A stretch of DNA of 64,000 bases from Cucumis sativus (Eukaryota > Streptophyta > Magnoliopsida > Cucurbitales > Cucurbitaceae). The notes below the pieces were generated by a model. The model made no database searches. It worked only from the letters and a program-made list of their open reading frames with translations, and was not told where the DNA came from. The position numbers and the translations under genes were made by a program. The stretch covers positions 39,728,732-39,792,731 of the forward strand of contig NC_026657.2 of assembly GCF_000004075.3 (NCBI RefSeq), in the 5' to 3' direction. This document shows positions 1 through 12,675 of this stretch, piece by piece. Each line of letters opens with the position of its first letter. Within the stretch, counting starts at the first letter, position 1.

Positions 1-194
1 GCTTTATATGGAATTGGTCGAATAGCAACAATCTCCTTTTTAGTCTCAATTCATGAATAGTCTGTGTGCTATTTTATGTAGTTCACAGTTTGTTAGGTCT
101 GGATTACTTTTTCTTGGCAATGTTGCGTTTTTTTTTTCTTTTTTCTATGATCATTCTGCGGAGTACTGGATTTTTAAGTTTGAAAAGTTCACAG

Positions 195-3100
195 AATGGG
201 AAATTGAGGAAATCATTGGAGCACGCACGTGCTTTAGAGGATAAACTGCAGAATGCCTTGAATGAAAATGCCAAACTACAGGTGAAGCATAAAGAAGACG
301 AGAAGTTGTGGAAGGGACTGGAATCGAAATTCTCGTCGGCTAAGTCACTGTGTGATCAGCTCAATGAAACATTACAGCGTTTAGCAAGTCAGGTTCAGGA
401 TGGTAGTTACTAATCCGAGACTCAAAATTTAAGCCTTCCGTTTTTCTTTGTCAGTAATGATTGATCACAAGTACGGCTTTCTCAAAATTTAATCATTGTA
501 TTAATGAAATCTTACAGCTGAGAAAGACAAGGAGGTTTTAGAAGCCAAATTATCTGCAAGTTCTACTGCAATTGATGGGTTAAACCAAAAAATGCAGGAG
601 TTGTCAATAAAAGTAGAATCTGTAGAAGAAACAATAAGAGATCGTAAGATCTTAAACTTTTGAACCTGACTTCTTGCGATACTTTGTTCGTTAATATCAC
701 AACGTACCATAGATTTCTTTGTTCTATCTTGGTAATTAAACTTTGGAGTGCAGCTTGTTATCTAATGCTTTTGAACTATGAACATAGGTGAGAAGGAGCT
801 GGCGGAGCTCAAAATTGAGAAAGAGGACAATTGTAAACTGTACAGAGAACAACAGCAGAGAACTGCAGATCTGATTGAGGAAAAAGGTAACTATATAACG
901 ACTAAGGCTAAAAGTTTCAGAAAGTTCATAAAACAATTCATGCTTGGTAATTGGGGGTGATAATTTACCTGACTTAATATGGAAGATTTCATTTTTGGAG
1001 ATGAGGCAAAGAAGTATTGACCGACAATACACAACTCTCATTTTTCTATTTTCTTTACCAATATAGATACGTATTAACATGCAATGCCATAACTTTTGCC
1101 AATTCTTAGTTGCATTGCATTAGGATGAATTGATGAAGGTTTGTTTGGTTATGTTATGCAACCAAAATAGAACTAAGCCTGCGGGAAACTACTCCCTACC
1201 ATATAATCTGCATTCCTAACCTTCATAGTTGATTCCTTAAGCCGGGAATAGGATTGAGACAAAAAGTTTATTGACATTGAACAGACCCTTACCAGTTAAT
1301 TGTAAATGGAAGACAATTTTGTGCTTGAAGAATTTTGCACAGAGATTCCAAAAACCTATAATACTCTTCATATTCGACTAGTTATGGGTGTCTCAGAATA
1401 AATAAAAGTTTAATTAAAGCAATGTTTAATTTGGTCTTTTTTTCATTACGCAATATAGATAGTAAGGTTCAATGTAACTTTGTAGACTTCTCTTCTAAGA
1501 TTGGAGTGCTCAACTAAAATATTTGGAGTAATTTGGGGGTCTGCTCTGAGTACTCCAGTCATTTAGGTTATTCATGAGCATTAAGCATAGTTTGTTGTTC
1601 ATTTGGGGCTGGAAACTACATTGTCGGACTTTTTACAACATTGTTTACAATCAGAATATTACATAATATATCCTTTCTGGTTAGGGAAAAATAAGGTGGC
1701 AGAAATATCATACTTTTGTCTTCCTAATGCATTTGCACCCTCACGATCCTCCTTCATCCTTCATCGACCCAATGAAATATAAATTTGGCTACTAGTGCTT
1801 TTTCACTTTCTTATATCCACTTTTTACCTGAAAATTTTCCAGAGAACTCTTAAATGCGTTCTAGATATCTAATCACATGCATATCCATACTCCATACTTG
1901 CAATATATTCATGGTTCTTGGCTTTATTAAAGTTAGATGAGAATCAACTTTCCAGTTTTCTGTTTCCCCGTCACAGGATTTGACTCATGCTTTTCACAAT
2001 CTTGATATAAATCCATTAAAGCTTGTTGAAATATTTCAAAATAGCTCATGATGTTCGAAACTGGAGAAAAGTAAAACTATAATCTTGTGGTGTTTTGTTA
2101 CTTTATTCTCAACTCAAGAAAATAAAATTATAATCAGCAGAATTTTCTCGTAACAGTGGACTACTACGTTACTTTCTTGCAGACTGTATGATCAAGAGAT
2201 TTGAAGAAACAGTCACGGAGAACAGGTTGATCATAGAGGGATTGAGCTCTAAATTGGAAGAGGCACAATTAGAGTTGAACTTGAAAGAAGACAAAATTAC
2301 TAGTTTGATAGCGTCCCGGGATGACTTGCAGAAGGAAAAGAGGGATCTGGAAATGCATAATGATGAGGTTCATAAGAAATTAAAGGTGTCACTCTTGGAG
2401 ACCAGAGAACTTGAAGATCTTGTCAATTTATTGTCTGAGCAGCTGGTTGAATTGGATCGTCATAGCTCAAATTTTTTAGAGAAATTTAATCAGCTAAGCC
2501 TTCTAAGTGACTCTTGCTTTAAGCTGGCCAAATTGGAGAGCGATGTTGCTTCCGACCTGGCCCAAAAGCGATACAACAAGCTCCATGAAAAATTGATTTG
2601 CATAACGTCAGAAAACAATGCACTCAATTTGATAAATGTGGAATCACAGCAGAAGGTAGATGGACTTCAACAAGTCCAAGAATCGCTCAAGGCACGGCAT
2701 TCAGAAGAATCACGTTTAGCAGGAGAGAAAATTCAAAAGTTGGAGTCTGAAATAAAAACTCTTGTTTCAGAAAAGATCGAGACAGAATCATTAATTTCCA
2801 AGTTAGAGGGGAAAATTGGTACTTTGTCAGAAAGCTCAAGATTATCTGACAGTAAAATGGTCAACACCTCTCTCAAAAGGTCTAAACAATTTGATGATAA
2901 GCATTGTTATTCAACTAATTTTATGATATACTTTCTTGCAGCAAAGTTTGTTGCAGAAGATTTCCGCACTAGAAATCGAGAATCAGTATAACATAGAAAA
3001 ATTGGAGAAAGAGTTAGACGGCAAAGCAGAAGAGATAAGTACTTTGATGAAGGAGAGTGAGAATCATAAAAAACATGCAGATATGATCGAGTTAGAGGGC

Positions 3101-6100
3101 GAGCAACTTCGTAATATTCTGAAAGAAAAGGAAGACTTTATTCTTTTGTCCAAGGAGCGCGAGAAGAAGCTAGAAGACAAAATTAAAGAGGTTATGTGAA
3201 TTATATTGTGTAGTTGTCGATTTAATGACAAATTCTTGTGACTAGCTTTTGAATGAACTTAACTTTAAGACCAAGTACTTATTTATTACAGAATCAAGCG
3301 CTACTGGTTGCTACTGAAATGAAGCTTTCTGATGCTGAAAGGCAGCATGATACTATGCTGGAGAGTAAACAGATGGAGTTATCAAGGCATTTGAAAGAAA
3401 TATCCCATAGAAATGATCAGGTACTGTTCGATATTATTTTCTCGTTCATGCTCTTCATGCGGTAAGATTATCTTTATTTAGCCTGACAGCAGAGAAACTA
3501 TTAGGCTATCAATGACATCCGGAATAAATACGAAGTGGAGAAATTGGAGATTGTCAGCAAGGAAAAAGAAAAGGTCCACTTTAGTACTCATATTGGAGCA
3601 TATTGAAATACCAAACTTTTCGCTTACTCATTCAAGCATACAGGCAGATCAAGTTGTACAAGAGGTGGAGCGAAATTGTGAACAAAGACTAGAAGAAATG
3701 AAAGAAGAATCTAGGCAATCCCTGATTCGCATTCAGGAAGAACATGCTGCTCTGGTAACATTTGAAAAGAAGTTTACTTGTCTTTCCCTGATCAAGATAT
3801 TCATAGTTGACATGGCCCACCCAATAATATTTGCCAAAGATGCCCCACCCAATAATATTTGCCATCTTTTCTTTGTTCCTATTTTTTTTTCTTCTTGTGC
3901 TCGAATTGCTACCAAAACTTATATTCTGGATTATGGATGTGTGCATCAGATTCCTTTTTTTCCCAAGTTAAAATATTAACATGTTATATTTATTATATCA
4001 TAAATGATGAGAGACTATGTGATACACTTGTCACTTGGTGGATTGGCCAGCTTATGAGTGAAATTAACTTGTAGTTTAGGAGTAATTGCATTTACTGTCT
4101 TTCACTATCAATAATTGTAATTCATTAGACAATTTCAGAAGCTTCTTTGGTCAAGCGGTGCATTAATCTTTCTGGCTATCGTATGTTTATAGGTTTATTT
4201 GAGGGTAGATACTGAGGCTCAGTGAGTACGGTGTTTGATATCTTACATCTTGATTTCACAGTTGAGTCAAATTCAGCAAGAGCATGCCAGAAGTGAACAG
4301 ATTTATAAAGCCAAACACAGCGAAGAGTTAAAGTATGCTCAACTTCAAGCTGAGAACAACTTGAAAGAGGTTACATAGATTTAACTTTTGGTTTCTGTCA
4401 ACCCTTACACCGTAAATTAATAGTTCAGTAATTTACAATGTTCCAGAAATTGACATCACTGAGAAGTGAACATGAGGCTCAGATGAAAGCTTTGAGATGT
4501 CAAAACGAAGATGAATGTAGGAAACTTCAAGAGGAATTGGATCTCCAAAGAACCAAAGTACGGACAAACTCAGGCATAACTATTTAATATTGTGCTCATG
4601 ACTTAATATGCTCATAAATGTTACAGGAAGACAGGCAGAGAACGTTGTTGCAATTGCAATGGAAAGTAATGGGTGACAAACTACAAGAGGACCAAGAAGT
4701 GAGTTCAAAGAAGGTAATCTCCTGTCCATGTGTAAGTGTGTCCATGCATGTAAGCTTACCAATCAACGCCATGCCATTTCTCTCACTGAGGCTTTCTTGT
4801 AGCTTGAACTGGTAGCTAGATGTATTCCGTCATCTATGCCTCATTGATCTGATTCAGACTTTTTATATTATTTGCAAAACATGAAACTAATTCTTGATAG
4901 ATAGTTTTTCTCCATTCTCACAATTTAATTTTGTAATAAAAAGCCGCCTATTTCTCCGTATAGAACTTCATTGGATCAAAATGAGGTTAAAATATATTTC
5001 CAATCCTTGCACTATTTGTAATATTTTGATGCTTTAATTCTTCTTTAAAATAATGTAATTCCTGTAATTTTAGAAACGCATCATTAAGTCTTGGGGTTAC
5101 AAATATCCTCAATTGAGTCAATTTCCCATCAAAACCATTGTCAAATTGAACACTCTCAAGTATGTTTTTTTCTTTTAAATTTTAATTTTAATTTAATTTG
5201 TGTATTATTTTATTTTCCAAAATTAAAGATGTGAATTCAAACATGAAATTTTTAGACTACTACCGCACTTTGTAGTATTGAGATCCAAGTTCGTAATTCT
5301 TCATTGTCGGATATCAATAGTGGTTGATCCTTCATAATTTATTAACTTGTCATATTGCAGGACTACTCCATGTCATCAATCAAGATGAGAGATTCTGGTG
5401 GTTCCAGAAAAAACAAGCATGCTCTGATTAGAACAGCAAATGCAGAGGTGCTACTGACGGCTGATAGATAGATGACCGAAAAGAAGTCTGTTGATCAGCC
5501 ACGTTTTAAATTCATTTGTATCTTATGTCTTCTCATAGGTGTCACCTTACCTGCAGCCAACTCAAACACCAGTATCACAGCTGTTGAAGACCGTAGAGGA
5601 CATGAACACAGGAAGTGTTGCAAATATACCTAAGCACCATAGGAAGGTACGTTGTAGGTTAAAATGATGTGCACTTCACATTATGTTAGCAATCGAGATT
5701 AGTGGATGTTACCATTAGCATCTCGATAGGTCAAGGGAATAATGTGATGTTCCAATTTATTCCACATGGTTTTACACTCGCCTTCCCTCTGCATACTGAA
5801 AATTAATTAATGGCTGGCAGGTCACTCGGCGTGAATATGAAGTTGAAACCACAAATGGAAGGACGATCACTAAAAGAAGGAAAACCAAAAGTACAGTTCT
5901 GTTTGAGGTATGGATTTGAACGTTAAAATGAACCGATAGAACCTTGCGTATGTTGAGAAACTGGATCATCTCATAATTATTATGCAATAGTAAAATTTGG
6001 TCTTCATGTATATCAGGACCCGAGAAAACATAACAAAACTCCAAGAAGAAATACCCCCAGAGGTTCTGTTGTCAAGGTTAGCAAAGGCTTATATTCATAT

Positions 6101-6637
6101 CCTATTAGGAGTCTTTCCCCTCCTTGATTTGTGTACTGCAGTTGGCAAGTAGTTGGTTGGTGATTCATGCCGACTTCAAAATAATTTCTCAGTATTAATG
6201 TGATGAGAACTATATTGTTAAAAAAGGGGTTTTCATAATACAAAAAAGTTGGTTTCACGTAAGAGATGTACCAATCTTTATGCATCTCGTGCTCATCATT
6301 CACACACTGAATTAAAGAATTTGTCAGGTGACAAATATATGATTGAAAATTTTGATGGGCTGCACGAAGATAGATTCTTCTTATATGTGCCTAAGCAACT
6401 TTTTCTTTATGAAATTCAAAATATCTAAGTATCACAATTTTCTATAGGATTTATTTTGTTTACACTGTAACATCATCTAAATGTCACGTTATTGCATTGT
6501 TATACATAACTTGTATTATCCCACTCTCTGCGTAGAAAATCAAGGGTGGAGGTGAATCACGTCCTTCAAACATTGGTGATTTGTTTTCGGAAGGGTCCTT
6601 GAATCCCTATGCAGATGATCCTTATGCATTTGATTGA
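195..6637 (+). CDS. ZYP1: Synaptonemal complex protein ZYP1 (5' end outside window)
   Basis: Transverse filament protein that joins homologous chromosome axes in the synaptonemal complex during meiotic prophase I. Sixteen exons join in frame, giving about 805 residues with the N-terminus missing: 195-402, 518-643, 788-886, 2183-2859, 2942-3190, 3292-3420, 3505-3573, 3644-3754, 4262-4369, 4447-4557, 4627-4713, 5361-5447, 5539-5646, 5821-5907, 6017-6076, 6536-6637. Most of the product is charged coiled coil rich in Glu, Lys, Leu and Gln. The tail is basic ([17 protein letters not shown]) and ends in [22 protein letters not shown]-type sequence, which matches Arabidopsis ZYP1a/b as I recall it (about 870 aa). 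Many small internal exons are phase 0, as expected for a repeat-built coiled coil. The first intron set includes one of about 1.3 kb (887-2182). The first visible exon boundary (195) is inferred from an acceptor-like 'ttcacag'. No internal stop is seen, so the gene looks functional. Confidence 0.93.
3811..3869. repeat. Two-copy tandem repeat in a ZYP1 intron
   Basis: The core 'cccacccaataatatttgcca' occurs twice within about 50 bases, with near-identical flanks, inside the intron 3755-4261. The copies differ by only a base or two, which suggests a recent local duplication with no visible coding role. Confidence 0.75.
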
Positions 6638-8790
6638 AGGTATATTCAACCATACGTTGTTAGTTTTCACGTCCTTCAAACAAGATGTATGATTATAGTG
6701 GCTGATTGAGTGTATGTGTAGGAAGTATTATTGAAACGCTATCGGTCATCTAAGATTATTGTTGGTCGTAAACAAGTTAAAGTAAAATAAATAATTGACA
6801 AACAAGATCTGGATCGATCAATTATACCCAGTAAAATGTATCTTATTATTGGAGTATAAAGTTTCAAATGAATACTGCCTCTCCCTTTAGGCACCGCATC
6901 CATTGAAATTGAACAGAGAGCACAGATGGCCGCGGGGATTGAACAGAGAGCTGGCAAGTTGAGCCTTCATTGTTTTTCTCACAATTGACTGGGTCTAGAA
7001 CTCGACTTGATAAGCCAAAGATATGAGATGACCTTACATGTCTATTTTCGAAGGCAAGTATCATCTTCTCAATGTTGCCCTTGCTTATTTCATTGAACTG
7101 TTCTCTGTGTACTTATATACAACGACCATATGTTTTCTTGTCCAATTTGAAATATGTACTTCGCCATGGATGTTTACAGGACCGAGAATGCGTCGTAATC
7201 TGTGTTGGTAAACTGGGTGTGAACTTTAGAAACATTCCTTGTTAAATAGTTCACTGATCCCTTAAGTCTTACTTTGATTACATACACTTCAATTGCATGA
7301 TTTTCCATAATCCATACAAACAAATGACATAGTTGAACATGCTGCTCAGATTTATATAGTAATCACTAATACTTCTTTCTACTTAACTTTGCCTAATGAA
7401 CTTGAGAGTTGAATTAGATGCGTGGATCGAAATAAGGATCTTGATAGGTAAAATAAGGTGATAATGTTTGTTAATAATGGAATGTATTTGATGATCAAGA
7501 AGGGCATAATAAATCATCAATCTTTTCCATTTCATCTATATTCTCCAACTTCTAACATAATAATATATAAAAAGAAGTGTCAATGTTTCCATGGAGCAAA
7601 TGTAAAAAACAATATAAATTTAAAATCCCTTTTTGAATATATAATGAATTAGTTTATTTTTAATACTATAAAGGGAAGAAATAAAAAGGTTAAAAGTAGC
7701 CTTACTTCAGTGACATAATTGTTTCTTTTAAGAAGGAAAAGAGAGCACAATAATTATGTTAATATAATCATACATAATTCAATTTTTATATTTGAAACTA
7801 TTGGAGAAAATTAGTTTGTTATTATGTTGTATACTTAATTTGTAAACTCATTTGGCTATTTATAAAACTATCTATTTTAATGAAAAATTATGTAAGTTTT
7901 ATTTACACTCAAGTAGCAATTTGAAGAATTAATATGATATCATGAGTATTATCTTTTTAATTTTTGCTCAAAGTGCTTCTCTTAATTTCTTCCCGCATTT
8001 TCATGGCCAAAATAGGGTTTGAAATGACTTCTTCGTCTTTCTCCTTCCGTTACTGAATCAATCAATGGTTCATCGCTATGCTTATCCCTATTTTCTTCAC
8101 TATTTGCATAGCACACCATTTTGGTTTTTGAATATCCTCATTAATGACTCCAATTATACTACATGGAGTAATACTAATACAAAGATCTTCAAATGCACAG
8201 TCAAGAACAAGTTAGTGTTCGTAAGTGAGTTCTATCGAATCTATCCATTCTAAACAACACTTGTTATTTTTAATTCATTAGTTTTTTTTTCTTTGTATAT
8301 ATGTTTTTTTAAAATTTATTAATAATATATATTTTTTCTAATAATTTAAAATTTAAGCCAATGTGTACCAAATATCTCTATTATTAGATTTATTTTTATT
8401 TAAACGATTTATTAATTTTGGAATATTGGTGTGTCAAAGAAAAATAATACACACACACAATTGGTTTCTATTTTTCTTATTTTGGACTTTGGAATATTAT
8501 TATCAGAAACTTTTATTATTATAACAATTCGTTTGAAGGATTACACTTCCAAAATGTATTGAAGTTTCTCTTTCCCCCTTGAAAATGACGATTTCAATTG
8601 AACGGCGAAGTAGTTCTCTGAAGCCTTCAAAATCTAAGAACTCTATATATCTCGCCGAAGAAATTCTTCATACATTCAAAAACCTAAGCTAAAATAACTA
8701 CATAACAACAATGGAAGACGATGATGAATCCAGTGATGTAATTCATGAACTGACTACTATCCACTATTATTCCATCAGAACTCAAACAAA
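6638..8790. other. ZYP1 3' flank, AT-rich, no gene seen
   Basis: Tail-to-tail spacer between ZYP1 and the small minus-strand gene. Directly after the ZYP1 stop there is a donor-like 'aaggtatat', and an acceptor-like 'tccctttag' lies near 6890, so a 3'UTR intron is possible but unproven. Near 6905-6950 the string 'attgaacagagag' occurs twice in a locally GC-richer patch. From about 7450 the sequence is plain AT-rich DNA with short open frames that I do not believe are genes. Confidence 0.6.
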
Positions 8791-9240
8791 TCAAAAGGCA
8801 GCAAAAAGGAATAAACTCGAAAGAGAGAGAACCAGCAGAAGCTGAAGAACAAATTCCATCAAACCGCAGAGTTTGATCCTCTTATTCCTCACACGCTCCC
8901 TAGCCAACTGGATCTTCAAATCTCCCACAGTTTTCCCCAGCATCTTTTTCTCCTGAAAGGTAATCCATCTACGTACGTTTTAATTTATCAAAATCGCGAA
9001 TCAAATAAATAAATAAGCCAGAGCGATATATATTAGACAAGTTAGGATAGATTAATTATATATATAGTGATCGTAAATTGTGATTTTGAGTACCTTGGCT
9101 TGTTCATGAACAGTGGCTCTGAGTTGGCGATTTTGGGAGGACTTGAGTGAAGAAAGTAGAAAAGCTGCTTTTGCACATCGAATGGCGGTTTTGGATCCTC
9201 GCATTGCTTCGTTTTTGGTTTCCGCTTCAACGTCCTCCAT
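8791..9240 (-). CDS. Small C-terminally membrane-anchored protein, 102 aa, unknown function
   Basis: Two exons on the minus strand, 9094-9240 and 8791-8952, joined by a clean GT-AG intron (CAAGCCAAG, then gtactc; ctttcag, then GAGAAAAAG). The ATG at 9240 starts MEDVEAETKNEAMR. The protein has an amphipathic, charged middle (KKMLGKTVGDLKIQLARERV, residues about 52-71) that could form a coiled coil. One hydrophobic segment at about residues 79-101 runs almost to the C-terminus, giving a tail-anchored layout. I have the impression of similar small plant proteins with a ...RNKKIKLCG... plus terminal membrane helix pattern, but cannot name a family or function. It lies tail-to-tail with ZYP1. Confidence 0.72.
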
Positions 9241-10009
9241 GATTTCTGCTACGTACACTACAACTGATCGAAAGAAATTATGAAGGTAATCTGTCGTAAC
9301 ACTATAAGAAGCTTATTGCATTGCAGTTTTAGTATTGAGTTCTTTCAAAATTTGAGTTCGGCAGTTGATATATACACACATATGAGGGGCAGATTTATTA
9401 AGCTCACCTTATTTCATTTTTGTATTTTAATATTAATTTTGAACCGATAAATTACAATATAAGTTAAACAATGCTTTATTTTTACTCAACTATGGTTTGT
9501 GGCTGTGTCCCGCAAAATCACAAGGTTTTTATGTAAAATTTTTAGTTTCTGGATCTGTCATGGCACATATTCATACTCCAGTTTTTCTCGCGTTTTTATG
9601 TCAATGATATTAAGAAAAGATGACTTTTGGTCCGAAATTCGAAAAATATACGACGTCTGATCATGAATTTAAAAAATATACTTTTTTTTCTTTTAGTAAT
9701 TTTACATTTTTAGTTTACGAGTTTTTAAGACTAATTTTTTAAAATCACTTTCTCCTTAAAATTTATTTCTTATTTTAAAACACAGTACTTTTTATACCTT
9801 TTAAATCTATTTTAAAAAACTCGGAGTACTAAGAGGATACTTTTTTGAAAATTAAAGAGATCAAATGAGTTTATTACTATAAATTTGGAGATTAAAAAGG
9901 TACATTTTTAATATTGAGTGACTGAGCATACATTTTCATCCAAACTCATAGACTAAAAAGTTAAGGCTAAAATTTCATATTGGCCATATACTTTGTAATT
10001 TGTTCAATT

Positions 10010-10300
10010 TTAAGGAGTGTTGAGACGTAAGTTATTATAGTTTGTGTGTTATAATATTTAGTTTTTGGGGACAAACTATTTTAGTCTAATTTATCGAAGT
10101 TCGCATTTGGGGGAAACTATTTTTGTTTAAAATAGAAAATAACAAAGTTGCAAAGAAGAAAAGAGAAAAGATGAGATAAAAATATTGAGTATAGTATAGC
10201 AAGTATTAAATGAGGTTGCACATATAAGATTGGGTCTCTCAACAAATGTGGAGTGAGCGCTAACCAACTTGTAGTTGGTGCCATGTCTCAAACAACGTTT
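10010..10300. repeat. Degenerate dispersed repeat, family A copy 1
   Basis: Carries the motif series 'ttatagtttgtgt', 'acaaactattttagt', 'aagaagaaaagag' and 'tggagtgagcgctaacca'. Related series recur near 13940-14170 and 17190-17660. The pattern looks like an old non-autonomous DNA element. The ends are not well defined and no target duplication was established. Confidence 0.45.
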
Positions 10301-10396
10301 TTAAAATGTAACTTTAATTTTATATATTTAATATATCTTAAATTTAAGGTTCGTTTGAATTAATTTAAGAAAACAATAATTTATTTTTTATGGGAT

Positions 10397-10649
10397 AGTT
10401 GCAAATTTAACAATTAGATTCAAAATAATTAATAATATATCAACATTTTAAAAAATTTGCAAGTATAGCAAAATTTTTCGAATTCTATCAATGATAGAAG
10501 TCTATCAGTGATAAACTATGTTGTAAATATTGGTCTATCACTGATAGACCATACGAGTTTATCAACGATACAAGTCTATCAGCGATAGTTTTGTTATATT
10601 TTTATTTTTTCTAAAATGTTGCTATATGTTTAATTATTGTTCTTAAAAT
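10397..10649. repeat. Dispersed repeat, family B copy 1
   Basis: About 250 bases alignable by eye with 40066-40298. Shared landmarks in the same order are an 'agttgcaaattta'-like start, 'caacattttaaaaaa', 'tatagcaaaattt', 'gtaaatattggtctatca', 'gatacaagt' and a 'taattattgttcttaaaat' end. The middle holds several short palindromes of the type tctatcactgatagac. It is probably a high-copy non-autonomous element; no transposase frame is visible. Confidence 0.7.
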
Positions 10650-11896
10650 GACCATCAATTATAATTACTTATTTTTTAAATTAAATTCTTGAAAATTAAT
10701 CCAAACACATTATTAATCTACATTTTTATATTATTTTGGTATTTTTTATTGTATTTAGCATTCTCATTATAAATTTTGAAAACATATATATTCACATATT
10801 ATATTGGTTTTCATAAAAAGTTATTATTATGATTTAATCAATTTTGATAGAATTTAATTTAAAACTATTTATAGTAACATTTAAAAGTATATGTGAATTA
10901 AAATTGAACAAATATTACTAATAGATTAAAATGATATTTTAACCATAAAAGTTAAAGTTCCAAAAGTTGTACGTAATGATTTAGATTTTTTTCTAAATCA
11001 AACTTAAGAATTATGTGTTCGACCTTAAAAAAAAATTAGTTAACATATTTTATATTTGTCTACACATCTAATATTGATTCGATTAGTATGTATGTTTCAA
11101 AATACATGATGTTTTAGATATTGTTAAAATCAAATAATGAATAGAGTTAGTACTCTTCCAAGTTGTGTGGTTTAATAACTATGAGGAACCTAACAATATA
11201 AATGTAATGGGTCACAGGTCAAATGACTAATAGCATTTTCCAATGTAGTTGTCATTATGATACATGAATAGATACACAACTATATTTTAATTAACTCTCT
11301 TGAAAAATAAATTGAAACACACCATAAATATATATCCATTTCCTCTTACACATTATTACTTTTCTTCCAGAATTTGAACCCTGATTGGTCCAAACGTAGC
11401 TTCAAATTAATACACATATCTCTAACATCATTAGACTTTAAGAAAAGAAATATATCTATTTTCGTATGAAGTGAAAACCTTGCTTTAAATTTTGATGGGT
11501 CACATTAATCATCAACAAAATTAATTAATACGTAATAGGTTAGAGGTTGAAGTATCTATGTAACTAAATTTACCATAGTTCGTATTTCAACTACTCTCTT
11601 AACCCTAATGTGGTGAGGGTGCATCTAGCAGTGCACCTCTCGATCTCTCCTGCGTTTTGAATATTGTTAAAAAAAAAAAAAACTCTCTTGGCCTAATGGG
11701 TATGATGTCTCACACAACTGCAATAACCATGATCAATGATGATCCAATGTAATGTAATGATTCTTTTTTCATATATATAATTACACATTCCCGAAAACAA
11801 AAGGGGTTTTACCTCTAAACATATATCCCTGATAATTCAGTATATATGTAATTAAAATACTAAATGAATAAATAAAAAGAAAAGAAAAGAAATGAA

Positions 11897-12675
11897 CTAA
11901 ACTTTATTTTGAATAGGATTTGGGAAGAAACTCTTTAAGGACTCAGTTTGATGATGATGATTATTATTATTCTCAGTAGGGAGAGAATTAGGTAAAAAGA
12001 AGGTTGTTGTTGTTGCTGTTGTTGTAGTAGTAGTAGTAGTTGGAGGGTTATTTTGGAGGTACTGATGATGATCTGTTATTGGGTGTATGAATTTGCAATT
12101 TGGGCATGTAGGTGAGGATTTCAAAAGCATAACTAATAAATGACATTGCATGCAAACTCTTGCAACCATTTCTTGTTGCTCTCTTTCAAATCTTAGCCAT
12201 GGACAACTGATCCCATAATTATTTGCTTGTAATTTCAGCAAACCACCACCAGTATCATCATTATTATTGCTCATGATCTTCTTCTTTGATTGACAATTTA
12301 GATTGAGCTCAAGGTCCAGGCTCAAGGCTTGATGATCACTTGCATGGAAGCTTCTATTAGGAGTAGTAGTAGGACCCTCTAATTTATTTCTTCTTGGATC
12401 CATTGAGGTTCTCTTTTGAGTCTTTGTGTTGAAGAAATGTATCTCTCCTGACTTTGAAACAAAAAAGATGACAAAGAGAGAAGAAAACAATAAGAGAACA
12501 GTAATATATAATACTGGAACTAGGATTTCATGACACTTAAAATTAAACTGTCATGTACCTGAATATCTAGACATCGTTGCCACTCCAAAGGCAATGGAGT
12601 CTCGAGGTGGAGCTCGATATTATCAGTTGGAGAATTGAAGTTGTCTCCTTGTGGGTCTTCCCATTTTCTCTTCAT
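11897..12675 (-). CDS. CFL1: CFL1-like WW-domain/EAR-motif repressor protein, 223 aa
   Basis: Two exons, 12559-12675 and 11897-12451, joined at CAG|TCA. The product matches the CURLY FLAG LEAF 1 family. Those proteins bind class IV HD-ZIP factors such as HDG1 and hold back cuticle formation and epidermal gene expression (known for the rice/Arabidopsis family). A WW-like segment spans residues about 29-58 (PLEWQRCLDIQSGEIHFFN ... DP): Trp32 and the closing Pro58 are present, but the second Trp is Ser55. An EAR-type motif LDLELNLN lies at 84-91. A C-terminal zinc-ribbon-like cluster has Cys139, Cys142, Cys155 and Cys158 (CMQC...CPNC). The tail has runs of Thr and Asn/His. The single-exon reading starting at 12490 would lose the first WW Trp, so I prefer the spliced model. 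The CFL1 name is given at family level; the exact orthologue is uncertain. Confidence 0.87.

Larger units (their letters stand above)
9241..11896. other. Gene-poor AT-rich spacer with repeat copies
   Basis: Upstream flank of the small membrane protein gene, then the 3' flank of the CFL1-like gene. No convincing coding region is seen. It contains one copy of an AT-rich cucurbit-style repeat (10397-10649), preceded by a degenerate copy of a second repeat family (about 10010-10300), both listed separately. Confidence 0.6.

Noticed and set aside
53-194. Open frames at the very start of the window as a separate small gene
   Set aside because: The only protein-like part (from [12 protein letters not shown]) belongs to ZYP1. 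The upstream part is poly-T-rich intron sequence.
3689-3946. Minus-strand open frames over the ZYP1 intron
   Set aside because: They lie antisense to a ZYP1 exon and its tandem-repeat intron, with no protein features.
8065-8253. Short frame with a gag-like phrase (NDSNYTTWSNTNTK)
   Set aside because: The resemblance covers about a dozen residues only, with no flanking LTRs or other element parts, so it is not enough to call a fossil.
10480-10590. CRISPR-like array from the repeated tctatca...tgataga strings
   Set aside because: This is plant nuclear DNA. The units are irregularly spaced palindromes inside a dispersed repeat, and no cas genes are present.
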